From an uncultured Lachnospiraceae bacterium (GTDB taxonomy: Bacteria > Bacillota > Clostridia > Lachnospirales > Lachnospiraceae): a DNA stretch of 64,000 nucleotides. The notes under the pieces are model-generated. The model saw nothing but the letters and a program-made list of their open reading frames with translations. It searched no databases and had not been told where the DNA came from. A program made the translations under genes and the position numbers. Below, one piece after another: positions 16,493 to 25,125 of the stretch (positions are counted from its first letter, which is position 1; the number at the start of each line of letters is the position of its first letter). The stretch covers positions 62,001 through 126,000 of the forward strand of contig CAJTWA010000002.1 of assembly GCA_910580195.1 (NCBI GenBank). Direction: 5' to 3'.

Positions 16493-18451
16493 CTATAAAT
16501 ATAAGTCCCTTTTCCTTCTTCTCCGTTTCCGGACCAACCTTACAGCCAGCACAACGATAAGGATAAGCAGGATTATTACGCCTGCCCCGATGCTGAAAAT
16601 AGCTACTGCAATCCGGTTGGGGTTTCTCATAATTGCCCCAAAGCTGCTGTCGTCCTCAATGTTTTTGCGGGCATGGGTTTTGCTATAATATTCTGGTATT
16701 TCTGGAATTTCAGAGCCTTTTTCCTCAAAGGAACCAAGGTATTTTGCCACACAGGCCCATGCCTTCAGTTCCTGCCCGTCCGAATATATGATGTGGTCTT
16801 CCAGATTCTCTATGGGAATCTCGTTCCCTTCTGCATCCTTGGGCACAAGGGAGAGGATGCCATAAGACTGGTCCGAAACTGCCCCCATCATCTGCCCGCT
16901 GTAAAGGTCGGCTACCAGACGGTACAGCTTATCGTCCTCAAGTTCCTTCACATTCCCTTCCATATCCTGCAAATTTACGTCCGTCACTTTATTTAAAATC
17001 ATACGGTTGGGATTTGCCGTGTATGCAAGGCCGCTGACATAAAGCTGGGCGGTTGTCATAATCGGGGAAATGGAGGCGTCCACCTCGGCCACGGTCTTTA
17101 ATTCTTTTCCGGTAAAATACACGCTCACCAGCGGATATCCCGGTACGCCGTCCGGGCCAATGCCGAGGGAAAGCGTCTGGAAAGCATCTGCTACCGTAAT
17201 GTCCTTTCCCTGATGGAAAGTATCCCGGATGCAGCCGCTGGGCACTACGGCCACAGCCGCAGGCTCTTCCTTGGAATCCATTTGGTTTACCGTATATAAA
17301 TAGGAATCTGCAAGCAAATTCCCAAGGGGCTCTTCCTGCAGTTTTTCCCCCAGCCCGTTAATCCCGGTAAATTCCCATGGATTGTGGGCAAGCACCTGGT
17401 CCCTTGTAAAGCCAAACTGGGACAAATAATCCTCATCTATAGTAAGGCCCAGCTCCTTTATTTTCTTTGCTGCCTCCGGATCTTCTTCGTAAGAACCATC
17501 CAGCAAAGTAAGTTGGTAGCCGTCAAGGCCCCACCGCCCGTCCGCTTTCTGCACCATGCGCAGTCTGCCTACCCGCGCCCCATATTCCCCAGTGGATACA
17601 ATAGCCGTATCCCCATGGACAATGGGCTCTGGCAAAATGCTGTGGGTATGGCCGCTGACAATCAAATCCAGCTCTGGTACGCCCTTTGCCAGCAGTTCAT
17701 CCTCGGATTTCTTTTCCTCTTCCCATGTCCCGCTGTGGGAAATGCATACAATCATGTCTGCCTGTTCCTGCTCTTTGATAACAGCTACAGTTTCCTGGAC
17801 CGCTTCTATCGGGTCTTGGAAGGATAAGGCGCAGGTGGGCGCACATGCAAGGGCGTCTTTGCCAAACACCCCAATGACTGCAATTTTCACGCCGCCCTTT
17901 TCCAGCATAAGGTAGGGCTTTACCCCATAAGCTTCAAAAGCTTCTTTCAGCAATGCGCCCTCTTCTGCCTGTTCTCCAGACAAGGTAGCCTCCCAGTCAA
18001 TGTTGCAGGCTGTCAGGGGCGGCAGGGCATCCCCGCTGGCCTTTGCCGCCTGAAGCATCTTTGCCAAGCCTTCGCTGCGGTAATCAAATTCATGGTTCCC
18101 GAAGGTTGTAGCATCCGCCCCAAGGAACCCCAACATGCGAAGTTCCGCGGCCTGCGTCATATACACGGTCTGGTACAAGGTCCCCATGGAAAAGTCCCCG
18201 CCGTCCAGATACAGCAAATCCTTATTTTGGGCGCGCTGCTCTTTAAGATAGCCCATAAACCTTGCCGCGCCGCCTACCATTTTTTCTTCCCCGTCTTCCT
18301 CCAGATAAAATGGCTCCAAATGGGAATGGAGGTCATGGGTAAATACGATTTGGACTTCCTTGGGTTCTTCGGCCAATGCAACCCCTCCTGCCGCTGCCAT
18401 GCACAACAAGGGCAGCAGCACTGCTTTCCAGAAAAACTTGATTACTTTCAT
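16493..18451 (-). CDS. Membrane-anchored 5'-nucleotidase / metallophosphatase
   Basis: 652 residues from ATG 18451 (start MKVIKFFWKAVLL), which leaves a clean signal peptide of about 28 residues. The calcineurin-like phosphoesterase domain shows THDLHSHLEPF, DGGDFSMGTLYQ, GNHEFDYRSEGL and VSGHTHS, the dimetal ligands. A 5'-nucleotidase C-terminal domain (about 350-560) follows. A C-terminal membrane segment (near 615-640) ends in a KRRRRKRD stop-transfer tail, so the enzyme sits on the outer face of the membrane. It probably hydrolyses extracellular nucleotides or nucleotide sugars. It stands alone, with a long gap on its 3' side. Confidence 0.9.
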   Translation of the reverse strand: MKVIKFFWKAVLLPLLCMAAAGGVALAEEPKEVQIVFTHDLHSHLEPFYLEEDGEEKMVGGAARFMGYLKEQRAQNKDLLYLDGGDFSMGTLYQTVYMTQAAELRMLGFLGADATTFGNHEFDYRSEGLAKMLQAAKASGDALPPLTACNIDWEATLSGEQAEEGALLKEAFEAYGVKPYLMLEKGGVKIAVIGVFGKDALACAPTCALSFQDPIEAVQETVAVIKEQEQADMIVCISHSGTWEEEKKSEDELLAKGVPELDLIVSGHTHSILPEPIVHGDTAIVSTGEYGARVGRLRMVQKADGRWGLDGYQLTLLDGSYEEDPEAAKKIKELGLTIDEDYLSQFGFTRDQVLAHNPWEFTGINGLGEKLQEEPLGNLLADSYLYTVNQMDSKEEPAAVAVVPSGCIRDTFHQGKDITVADAFQTLSLGIGPDGVPGYPLVSVYFTGKELKTVAEVDASISPIMTTAQLYVSGLAYTANPNRMILNKVTDVNLQDMEGNVKELEDDKLYRLVADLYSGQMMGAVSDQSYGILSLVPKDAEGNEIPIENLEDHIIYSDGQELKAWACVAKYLGSFEEKGSEIPEIPEYYSKTHARKNIEDDSSFGAIMRNPNRIAVAIFSIGAGVIILLILIVVLAVRLVRKRRRRKRDLYL

Positions 18452-18575
18452 GATGTAGGCCCTTTCCTTTTTATTACCTATGCCGGTTCTGCTATGTTCC
18501 CAGATCCATGCCATCCGGCGGGCATAACTAACCTTGCAGTAAATACTAGGGGTTATTGCTTGCCTGATGCTGTGC

Positions 18576-19685
18576 TTAAATTTCTATCAGTTCATATTCC
18601 CTGCTGCCAATGCCGATTTTTTCTGCATGTTCCACACAGGATTCCCAGTTCGTATCTGGATGGGTGATGTGGAAATGGTCGCCTTCTTCCCCATGCCCTT
18701 TATTTTCATGGAGCACGCTCCCGGCAATGATGGGCTGGCGGTTGCAGGCGTCTGCACAGGCAACGTCTATAGCTACCGGGTCAAAGGATGCGAACATGCC
18801 CACATCCGGGATAATGGGGATATCGTTTTCTGCATGGCAGTCGCAGTTCGGGGACACGTCGCAGACGATGGAAATATGGAAATGCGGACGTCCCTGCAGC
18901 ACTGCCTTGCTGTATTCTGCCATCTTGTAATTCAGGACGTCAACAGAATCACCGAAGCTGGGTTCTACTGCATCCTTGGGGCAGACGCCAATGCAGCGGC
19001 CGCAGCCCACGCAATTTTCATGGTTGATGGAAGCCTTCTTATCTGTGACAGTAATGCCGGTATGGGCGCAGACCTTTGTGCACATCCCACAGCCAATGCA
19101 GTTATCCTGATTGACGTAGGGCTTGCCTTCGCTGTGCATTTCCATTTTCCCTGCACGGGAGCCGCAGCCCATGCCGATATTCTTCAGTGCGCCGCCAAAG
19201 CCTGCCATTTCGTGGCCTTTGAAATGGTTCAGGGAAATTACCACATCTGCGTCCATTACTGCTTGGCCGATTTTTGCTTCTTTCACATATTCCCCATCCA
19301 CGGGCACAAGGGCTTCGTCTGTCCCCTTGAGCCCATCCCCGATAATTACATGGCATCCGGTAGAGAAGGGGGTAAACCCATTTTCATAGGCCGTGTCAAG
19401 ATGGTCCAAAGCGTTCTTCCTGCTCCCCACATACAGGGTGTTGCAGTCTGTTAGGAAGGCTTTCCCGCCCAGCTCCTTCACCACGTCCACCACTGCTTTC
19501 GCATAGTTGGGGCGCAGGAAAGCCAAATTGCCCAGTTCCCCGAAATGTATCTTAATGGCTGCATACTTATCTGTAAAATCAATGTCCCCAATCCCGGCAG
19601 CCCGGATCAGGCGCTTTAACTTTGCAGGGATGTTCTCTGTAAAAGAAGTTTTGAACGTTGTAAAATATACTTTTGATTTTTCCAT
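18576..19685 (-). CDS. DUF362 protein with two 4Fe-4S clusters
   Basis: 369 residues from ATG 19685, with GGAGGA about ten bases upstream. The N-terminal part is DUF362 (AAIKIHFGELGN, then TDCNTLYVGSRKNALDHL, HVIIGDGLKG and SLNHFKGHEMAGFGGALKN). Two ferredoxin motifs lie inside (CIGCGMCTKVC and CVGCGRCIGVC). The family is common in anaerobes as a redox protein of undefined substrate. A clear sigma-A promoter lies 35 bases upstream, so it is a single-gene unit. Confidence 0.88.
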   Translation of the reverse strand: MEKSKVYFTTFKTSFTENIPAKLKRLIRAAGIGDIDFTDKYAAIKIHFGELGNLAFLRPNYAKAVVDVVKELGGKAFLTDCNTLYVGSRKNALDHLDTAYENGFTPFSTGCHVIIGDGLKGTDEALVPVDGEYVKEAKIGQAVMDADVVISLNHFKGHEMAGFGGALKNIGMGCGSRAGKMEMHSEGKPYVNQDNCIGCGMCTKVCAHTGITVTDKKASINHENCVGCGRCIGVCPKDAVEPSFGDSVDVLNYKMAEYSKAVLQGRPHFHISIVCDVSPNCDCHAENDIPIIPDVGMFASFDPVAIDVACADACNRQPIIAGSVLHENKGHGEEGDHFHITHPDTNWESCVEHAEKIGIGSREYELIEI

Positions 19686-19719
19686 GGATACCTGTTCCTC
19701 CTTCAAATTTTATCTGTAT

Positions 19720-19748
19720 ATTATACCCTGCCTGCGTCCTGTTTGCAA
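19720..19748 (-). promoter_or_regulatory. Promoter of the DUF362 gene
   Basis: On the minus strand TTGCAA, 17 bases, then TATAAT, ending about 35 bases before the start codon at 19685. Both boxes and the spacer are near consensus for the housekeeping sigma factor. Confidence 0.65.
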
Positions 19749-20011
19749 GAATTATTATGGAAATGATAAAAATTTTGTCGATTTATGGGACAATTTCTGC
19801 TGGTTTTTAGGTATAACGATTTTTTTACTTTTTCTTCATAATTTCTTTTGAATTCTTTATCTTTCTTTTAGAAATTGTCCATAATTTGCACACATTTATA
19901 TCTTATACTCGTTATATCAAATGAAGTTGATAACAGAAACAAGCGCGCACCGTTATCGGCTTCGACTAACAATAATTTAACTTTATTTTGTAAAGTTACT
20001 TTACATATATT

Positions 20012-20037
20012 GGTGCCACCGCCCAAGATGTGGCACC
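20012..20037. repeat. Isolated perfect inverted repeat
   Basis: GGTGCCAC and GTGGCACC are separated by ten bases, and just before them GTAAAG/CTTTAC forms a second small hairpin (19990-20004). It lies in the 451-base gene-free gap 19686-20136 between two minus-strand genes. Apart from these hairpins, the promoter at 19720 and the terminator near 20077 I see nothing in that gap. Confidence 0.5.
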
Positions 20038-20072
20038 CCATGAAACATTTCATAAATTTACTCCCCCAAAAA

Positions 20073-20099
20073 GCGTTGCCGCAAGGCAGCGCTTTCCTT
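20073..20099 (-). terminator. Terminator of the amidohydrolase gene
   Basis: AGCGCTGCC and GGCAACGCT pair (one G-T) around a four-base loop on the minus strand and are followed by TTTTT. It is 38 bases past the amidohydrolase stop. Confidence 0.75.
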
Positions 20100-20136
20100 C
20101 CGTTTATGGGGAATTTTGGGCATATTTTTCATTGCC

Positions 20137-21303
20137 TTATGCAGAATATGTTACCTGCCCGTCTATCAGCACATATTTTATCTTAGTGTCGGAAACCATG
20201 GGATTGCCGTCTGCAAGAACGAAGTCCCCATCCTTCCCAATTTCCAAGGAACCGACGCGGCTCTCCACGCCAATATGCTTTGCGGCATTTAACGTGATTG
20301 CCTGCAACGCGTCAAATTCATCCATGCCGGATTTTACGGCAAGCCCGGCGCACAGCGCAAGGTATTGCTGGGGGATGACTGGGGAATCCGTGATAATGGA
20401 CACTTGGCAGCCTGCCTTTGCCAAATCCCCCGGTGTTTCAAAGCTCAGGTTTCTCAGTTCAAATTTGGACGCATGGGTCAAGGTAGGCCCGACTGCCACA
20501 GGATATCCCTCCTTTGCCAAATCGTCGGCTATCAGGGAACCGTCGGTGCAGTGGTCTATGGCAAGCCCCACTTGGAACTCCTTTGCAATGCGGATGGCGG
20601 TATAAATGTCGTTTGCCTGATGGGCATGTGCTTTCAAAGGGAGCTCCCCTTTTATGACGGGGACTAGCGCTTCTAATTTCGGGTCATAAGCTGGCTGTTT
20701 CAAGATGTCCTCCCCTGCTGCTTCTTTCTTTGCAAGGTATTCTTTTGCCCGCTCCAGCATAACACGCAGGCAGGAGGCAGTCGTCATGCGGGAATAAATG
20801 GCTTTATCCTTATAGCACAGCTTGGGGTTTTCCCCAAAGGCACATTTCATGGCTGCCTTTTCCTTGATTACCATATCGTCAATGCGTTTCCCCACGGTTT
20901 TGTAAACCGTAAATGTCCCGCCCAGCACATTGGAGCTGCCCGGCCCTGCCGCTACGCAGGTAACGCCGCCTTCCATGGCAAGGCGTACGCTTTCATCTTG
21001 GGGGTTCAGCCCGTCCACCGCAGATAGCTGCGGGGTTATGGAATCTGTCATTTCGTTGTAATCTGCCCCTTCAAAGCCAACGGCATAGCCGTCCAGCCCT
21101 AAATGGCAGTGGGCCTCCACAAAACCCGGGTACACCTGCAGCCCAGCTGCATCAAGGACTTGTGCGCCCTTTGCATCCTGCCCGTCTAAAATAGGCTCTA
21201 TTTTGGTGATTTTTCCGTGCTCCACTAAAATATCTGCCACATAAGGCGCCTTATGGACAGCATCATGGATGGTCCCCTGCTTGATTAAAATTGTATGCTG
21301 CAT
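20137..21303 (-). CDS. Metal-dependent amidohydrolase
   Basis: 388 residues. The small beta domain at each end (residues 1-60 and the last 40) flanks a TIM barrel with EAHCHLG (HxH metal site), KAHAHQANDIYTA, IDHCTDG and TDSPVIPQQY, whose aspartate fits the catalytic acid. This is the imidazolonepropionase/dipeptidase-like branch of the amidohydrolase superfamily. The substrate is not readable from sequence. It is a single gene with its own terminator. The region upstream carries duplicated TATAAT-containing palindromes, one of which (21328-21333) is a plausible -10 box. Confidence 0.85.
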   Translation of the reverse strand: MQHTILIKQGTIHDAVHKAPYVADILVEHGKITKIEPILDGQDAKGAQVLDAAGLQVYPGFVEAHCHLGLDGYAVGFEGADYNEMTDSITPQLSAVDGLNPQDESVRLAMEGGVTCVAAGPGSSNVLGGTFTVYKTVGKRIDDMVIKEKAAMKCAFGENPKLCYKDKAIYSRMTTASCLRVMLERAKEYLAKKEAAGEDILKQPAYDPKLEALVPVIKGELPLKAHAHQANDIYTAIRIAKEFQVGLAIDHCTDGSLIADDLAKEGYPVAVGPTLTHASKFELRNLSFETPGDLAKAGCQVSIITDSPVIPQQYLALCAGLAVKSGMDEFDALQAITLNAAKHIGVESRVGSLEIGKDGDFVLADGNPMVSDTKIKYVLIDGQVTYSA

Positions 21304-21333
21304 GTTGCTTCTCCTCTTTTCCCAAATATTATA

Positions 21334-21479
21334 CCATGCGCACTTCGGCGCGTATAATAGCTGTTGCTATTATACCATAATCACTCCGCGATAAGCTATA
21401 GTATGATAAAATTAAGCCATTGTGCTTTACTCCGGGCGTATCATAGCTGCTGCTATTATAAACCGCTCTGTGATAACTA
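21334..21479. repeat. 81-bp-spaced duplication spanning the bioB stop codon
   Basis: The 3' end of bioB (stop TAG at 21477-21479) and about 60 bases after it recur 81 bases downstream. Both copies read TAG, then TTATCnCnGAG, then a palindrome around TATAATAGC or its variant, then ACGC and CAATGG or GCATGG. The second copy contains the perfect stem TATAATAGC/GCTATTATA (21354-21375). Confidence 0.75.
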
Positions 21480-22451
21480 TGTGCAATTTTTTACCACTTG
21501 GTAGCCTAACTCTTCCAGCATCTGCAAATCCTGCTGGATGGTAATCCCTGCGGTAGTCAGCATATCTCCAGTAATGGCTGCATTAGCCCCGGATTGGAAG
21601 CATTTCCTTCCTTTTTCCTCCATCAGCCCCCTGCCGCCTGCCAGCCGGATAAATGCTTTGGGCAAGATAAAACGGAATACCGCCACAATCCGGCACATAT
21701 CGTCTTCTGTGAGCCGCTCATTGTACTCATAGGGCGTTCCCGGAATTGGGTTTAACATGTTGAGGGGGACGGAACCTACCTCCAGTTCCCGCAGCGCCAT
21801 TGCAAGGCTGATGCGGTCCTCCATGCGTTCCCCCAATCCCATAATGCCGCCGCTGCATACACTAAGTCCAGCGTTTCTTGCTGCTTTCAGGGAATTTATC
21901 TTGTCCTGCTGGGTATGGGTAGTACAGACACTGGGGAAATACCCCTCCGATGCTTCTAGGTTATTATGTACCCGCACCGCCCCTGCCTCTTTTACTTTCC
22001 TAAAGTCCGCTTCTCCCAGAAGCCCAAAAGATACGCAGACAGAAATATCCACGGATTCCTTAATCTTCTTAATGCTTTCACAAACTTGTCCCACTTCCCT
22101 GCTGCTCAACTTTTTCCCTGAGGTTACAATGGAATACCGGGGCACCCCCCGCTGGCTGTTATACTCTGCCTGCTTTAACAATTCGTCCGTCCCAAGCAGG
22201 GGATAGCTCTCCACATCGGTCTGGTAATAGGACGACTGTGCGCAATATTTACAGTCCTCGGTGCATTTCCCGCTTTTGCCGTTGATAATCGTGCAGAGGT
22301 CAAATTGGTTCCCACAGAATTTCTGTCGGATTTCATCTGCCGCAGGGCAAAGCTCCTCCAAAGGCTGCCCAGAAAGCCAAAGGGCTTCTTCCATATTAAT
22401 CTGGTATCCTGCCAGCACCTCCTGTTTCAGTAATTCCAACTTTTCTTCCAT
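21477..22451 (-). CDS. bioB: Biotin synthase BioB
   Basis: 324 residues. Radical SAM motif CTEDCKYC gives Cys63, Cys67 and Cys70. Further hallmarks are YSIVTSGKKLS, VCVSFGLLGEADF, VHNNLEASEGYFPSVCTTHT and the C-terminal RLAGGRG. It inserts sulphur into dethiobiotin to make biotin. ATG follows GGAAGGATATT. No other bio gene adjoins it, so it may serve salvage of dethiobiotin or act with bio genes elsewhere. Its promoter is overlapped by a BirA-like operator and its leader holds a terminator-like structure. Confidence 0.97.
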   Translation of the reverse strand: MEEKLELLKQEVLAGYQINMEEALWLSGQPLEELCPAADEIRQKFCGNQFDLCTIINGKSGKCTEDCKYCAQSSYYQTDVESYPLLGTDELLKQAEYNSQRGVPRYSIVTSGKKLSSREVGQVCESIKKIKESVDISVCVSFGLLGEADFRKVKEAGAVRVHNNLEASEGYFPSVCTTHTQQDKINSLKAARNAGLSVCSGGIMGLGERMEDRISLAMALRELEVGSVPLNMLNPIPGTPYEYNERLTEDDMCRIVAVFRFILPKAFIRLAGGRGLMEEKGRKCFQSGANAAITGDMLTTAGITIQQDLQMLEELGYQVVKNCT

Positions 22452-22544
22452 AATATCCTTCCATTCCTTTCATGCAAATATACAACATAATACCCAATCC
22501 TACATGGAAAACCCTGCAGGCAGCAATATCCAAGCCATGAAAGA

Positions 22545-22620
22545 ATAAAAAAAGCGGGGTTATCCAGCCTATTCCCAACACCTGAACCTTAAAAGCTCCC
22601 ATGCTGAAGGCTTACCCCGC
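22545..22620 (-). promoter_or_regulatory. Structured leader with terminator upstream of bioB
   Basis: On the minus strand GCGGGGT (22620-22614) pairs with ACCCCGC (22560-22554) and an inner GCCT/AGGC extends the stem. The roughly 50-base interior holds GGGAGC and GGTTCAGG segments. A run of seven T follows at 22553-22547. It lies between the bioB promoter and the bioB start, about 95 bases before the ATG. It could be a plain terminator for the upstream operon or an attenuator for bioB. I could not match it to a known riboswitch class. Confidence 0.6.
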
Positions 22621-22693
22621 AGACAATCCTTTCTTCCTGATTATCCCTACTGATATTCTCCCTGCGCATGGCTGTTTCATTTACTTTACAGCT

Positions 22694-22722
22694 ACTATAC
22701 ACAGGAATTTCGCTATTGTCAA
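22694..22722 (-). promoter_or_regulatory. bioB promoter
   Basis: TTGACA (22722-22717), 17 bases, then TATAGT (22699-22694) on the minus strand, one base off consensus. The start site would be near 22687, giving a leader of about 235 bases before bioB. Confidence 0.7.
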
Positions 22723-22745
22723 CTAATTCTTTGTATCTGTTTACA
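22717..22745. promoter_or_regulatory. BirA-like biotin operator over the bioB -35 box
   Basis: TGTCAAC (22717-22723), 15 bases, GTTTACA (22739-22745). This fits the half-site and spacing of BirA operators in Firmicutes (TGTNAAC, N14-16, GTTNACA), and one half-site covers the -35 hexamer. Only bioB is downstream, which supports the call. Confidence 0.6.
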
Positions 22746-22755
22746 TTTCAGGCAA

Positions 22756-23535
22756 TCATTCTCCATGGTGGCTGTGCCCGGAATGGTGGTGCCCGCCACT
22801 ATGGTGGGCACAGCCTGACTTCAGGCTTTCCAATTCCTTTTCATCCACCGCCGCTGTCCTGCCATTTTCATACTGGACTAAAAGCTGCTGAAGCTGGCAA
22901 ATGGAGATTTTCTGGCAATCTTCGGTTGTCAGCCCTGAACTATATCCTGCCAAAAGCTGGTATATTTGGTATCTCCCCAAAGACATCCCACAGTCATGGG
23001 CGGATGCTACCGTTTCTATCTCCGCGCTCCTGCACATGCCATGGTAATGGGTTGCCACTATGCTATTCTCCAAACCAGAGAGGAGTTCGTCTGCCTTGGC
23101 GGATGCCACTGTAACCGTTGGCTTTTCGTTTTCTGCAAGGTAGGACTGCATGGCTTCGCTTTCCATCAGCAGTTCCACTGCTTCCAGATAATCTTTTCCT
23201 TCCAGCTGAACATGTTCAAGGACCATTTGCCCGTCCTTATTCCTGCCTTCTGCCTCCATCACACGGTTCCTGCGGTTCAGCGTCAGTTCCACCGAAGGGT
23301 TCACGTCCACGCTGACATACGCCACTGGCATGCCAAAAAAATACCAATTACCTATCCCAAAGCAAATCAGCATCAGGGCACAGGCCGAAATTAAAGCGTA
23401 TGGGCGGAAACTTCCGAGCGCCTTCCAATTCCTCCGCTTTTTCCCAGAAAGATATTCCAATACTGACTGTTTCATCTCATCTGTCGCGTGAATTTGCCCA
23501 AATGCATCCTGAATCTCATCATACATTCCTGCCAC
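22756..23535 (-). CDS. RsgI-like anti-sigma factor with His-rich C-terminus
   Basis: 259 residues. The N-terminal 50 residues are cytoplasmic, with one membrane segment near 48-70. After it, VAYVSVDVNPSVELTLNRRNRV and EAEGRNKDG match the extracytoplasmic motif of RsgI-type anti-sigma factors. The tail ends in CAHHSGGHHHSGHSHHGE, a likely metal-binding stretch. It overlaps the ECF sigma gene by 17 bases, the usual sigma/anti-sigma arrangement. It should hold the sigma factor at the membrane until an outside signal, perhaps a metal, is sensed; the signal is inference. Confidence 0.82.
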   Translation of the reverse strand: MAGMYDEIQDAFGQIHATDEMKQSVLEYLSGKKRRNWKALGSFRPYALISACALMLICFGIGNWYFFGMPVAYVSVDVNPSVELTLNRRNRVMEAEGRNKDGQMVLEHVQLEGKDYLEAVELLMESEAMQSYLAENEKPTVTVASAKADELLSGLENSIVATHYHGMCRSAEIETVASAHDCGMSLGRYQIYQLLAGYSSGLTTEDCQKISICQLQQLLVQYENGRTAAVDEKELESLKSGCAHHSGGHHHSGHSHHGE

Positions 23536-24001
23536 CTCCCAGCTTCTGCTTCAGCAACTCCCTTCCTCTTGATAAGAGGGAATATATGGTGTTTTCTTTT
23601 TTATGTAACATCGTTCCTATTTCCCGGGCAGTATAGCCTTCATAGTAATGGAGATAAATCACATCCTTGTATTTTGCCGGCAGGGAAAGCACAATTTCCA
23701 AAATCCCCATTTGCTCCGGCATTACGCTGGCGGCTTCCTCTGAAAGCACCTCCAGCGGGACCGTGCTATGGCGGAACAGCTTTCTCTTCAAGTCTTTGCA
23801 GGCGTTGAGGGTGACACGGATCAGCCATGCTTTTTCATGTTCTTTGCTTTCAAACTCCGCAGAATGGAGGACATACTTCAAAAACACCTCCTGAAGCACA
23901 TCCTCCGTATCCTCATGGTTATTCAGATGCAAAAGGCAAATCCTCCGAATCATATCAGAATATGATTCTATTGCCTGTTCAACCTCCTGCTCGCCGCGCA
24001 T
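23519..24001 (-). CDS. ECF-type RNA polymerase sigma factor
   Basis: 160 residues. Region 2 reads IRRICLLHLNNHEDTEDVLQEVFLKY, and AWLIRVTLNACKD follows. Region 4 reads LPAKYKDVIYLHYYEGYTAREIG with the helix-turn-helix ENTIYSLLSRGRELL. It overlaps the anti-sigma gene downstream and lies 21 bases after the secreted Ca-loop protein gene, so the three may share a transcript. Such factors usually activate their own operon. Confidence 0.93.
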   Translation of the reverse strand: MRGEQEVEQAIESYSDMIRRICLLHLNNHEDTEDVLQEVFLKYVLHSAEFESKEHEKAWLIRVTLNACKDLKRKLFRHSTVPLEVLSEEAASVMPEQMGILEIVLSLPAKYKDVIYLHYYEGYTAREIGTMLHKKENTIYSLLSRGRELLKQKLGGGRNV

Positions 24002-24022
24002 AAAGTATCCCCTTTGCCCTTC

Positions 24023-24829
24023 TTACCAGTGGTGGCCTCCATGATGGCCGCCGCCATGGTGGCCGCCGCCGCTATTGCCGCCTGTATTTACATAATTGTC
24101 ACAGTACCCATCTCCGTTGGCATCGGAATAATTGCCGCAATGGCCGCTCCCGTTATGGGTGCAGTAATCGCAGACACCGTCCCAGTTGGCGTCTACATAA
24201 TTCCCACATGCTCCGCCATGGGCGCAGTAATCACAGACACCGTCGCCATTGTTGTCCACATAATTCCCGCATGCTCCGCCATGGGCGCAATGGTCACAGA
24301 CACCGTCGCCGTTGTTATCTACATAATAGGGGCAGACTGGGCTGGCTGCTGTATCTGTTACGCCTGTGTCCGCTACATCTGCCGGAGCTTCTTCTGGTGT
24401 ATCTGCCGGGATTTCTTCCGCTGTATCTGCTGGGGCTTCTTCCGGTGTGTCTGCCGGAGCCTCTTCTGGTGTGTCTGTCGGTGCATTGTCATCCGCATCC
24501 GTTTCAGCCGTATAAGTGCCATTCCCTGTCGCGTCATCCTCGGCTGCTATGCTGTTCCCTTCAATATCAGCCACTTCGTCTGTATCAGGGACATCCTGCG
24601 GCTCATCTGTGTCTGCTGGCTCAATGTCCTTCGTGTTCTGTTCCAATTCATTCGGATATACTACCTTCTGGTCTAAAACCGCATTATCCAAGCCGGAATT
24701 CCTTGTGTACACAACCTGCTCCATGCTTACGGTTGTCTTCTGCATATTCGCCGCTATTGCTGGTATGGAAATTGCACATACTACAATGCAGGCGAATACC
24801 GCCATTAAAATCTTCTTGTTCTTCTTCAT
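24023..24829 (-). CDS. Secreted Cys/Asp repeat protein with His-rich tail
   Basis: 268 residues. A signal peptide (KKNKKILMAVFACIVVC) is followed by an acidic linker with repeats of DTPEEAPA (about 130-165). Then come four repeats of about 21 residues built on YVDNNGDGVCDYC, whose DxNxDG loop is calcium-binding EF-hand/dockerin-like, each with paired cysteines. The protein ends in GGHHGGGHHGGHHW. I do not know the family. The His tail echoes that of the anti-sigma factor two genes downstream, which suggests a shared metal-linked task outside the cell. ATG follows AGGAGGCAAGGC. Confidence 0.8.
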   Translation of the reverse strand: MKKNKKILMAVFACIVVCAISIPAIAANMQKTTVSMEQVVYTRNSGLDNAVLDQKVVYPNELEQNTKDIEPADTDEPQDVPDTDEVADIEGNSIAAEDDATGNGTYTAETDADDNAPTDTPEEAPADTPEEAPADTAEEIPADTPEEAPADVADTGVTDTAASPVCPYYVDNNGDGVCDHCAHGGACGNYVDNNGDGVCDYCAHGGACGNYVDANWDGVCDYCTHNGSGHCGNYSDANGDGYCDNYVNTGGNSGGGHHGGGHHGGHHW

Positions 24830-24979
24830 GCCTTGCCTCCTACATTTCCTTTGATGGTTGATTGCTGTACCCTGTTTTTCTTTCCTTCACCTATAATACG
24901 CCATGGGGAGGAAAATACTTGCAAAACTTAAAAATTTTTTCAAACAAATTATAGACAGTATTTTATATGGGAACAAAGT

Positions 24980-25027
24980 GGGCAAGCGCAGCTTTTGTTC
25001 CACGCGCGAAGCTGCGCATCATTGCCC
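24980..25027. repeat. Bulged long hairpin after the ATP synthase operon
   Basis: GGGCAAGCGCAGCTT pairs with AAGCTGCGC, four unpaired bases, then TTGCCC. It lies between the atpC terminator and the secreted Ca-loop protein gene, within a gene-free gap of just under 300 bases (24830-25125). Confidence 0.6.
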
Positions 25028-25040
25028 GAAGGGCTTTTAT

Positions 25041-25118
25041 TTCATAGGAGGCACTTTCCTATGAAATAAAAAAAGCACTGCAAATGCCAGACACCTTATC
25101 TGGCATTGCAATGCTCCT
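25041..25118 (-). terminator. Double terminator of the ATP synthase operon
   Basis: On the minus strand GCAATGCCAGA/TCTGGCATTTGC forms a stem followed by AGTGC and seven T. A second perfect stem ATTTCATAGGA/TCCTATGAAAT lies just beyond. The first hairpin begins eight bases after the atpC stop. Confidence 0.85.
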
Positions 25119-25125
25119 GCATGCA

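Noticed and set aside
21477..22451. HydE-like or other radical SAM identity for the bioB gene
   Set aside because: The VHNNLEASEGYFPSVCTTHT segment and the RLAGGRG end are specific to biotin synthase.
22550..22620. TPP, T-box, SRP or 5S RNA as identity of the bioB leader structure
   Set aside because: None of the hallmark segments (CUGAGA/ACCUGAU, GGUGGNACCGCG, GGAAGCAGC, GAAGUUAAGC) fits in order; only partial look-alikes were seen.
24023..24829. Dockerin (cellulosome) identity of the Ca-loop protein
   Set aside because: Dockerins have two paired 22-residue loops with helices; here four Cys-flanked loops lack the helices, and no cohesin is seen.
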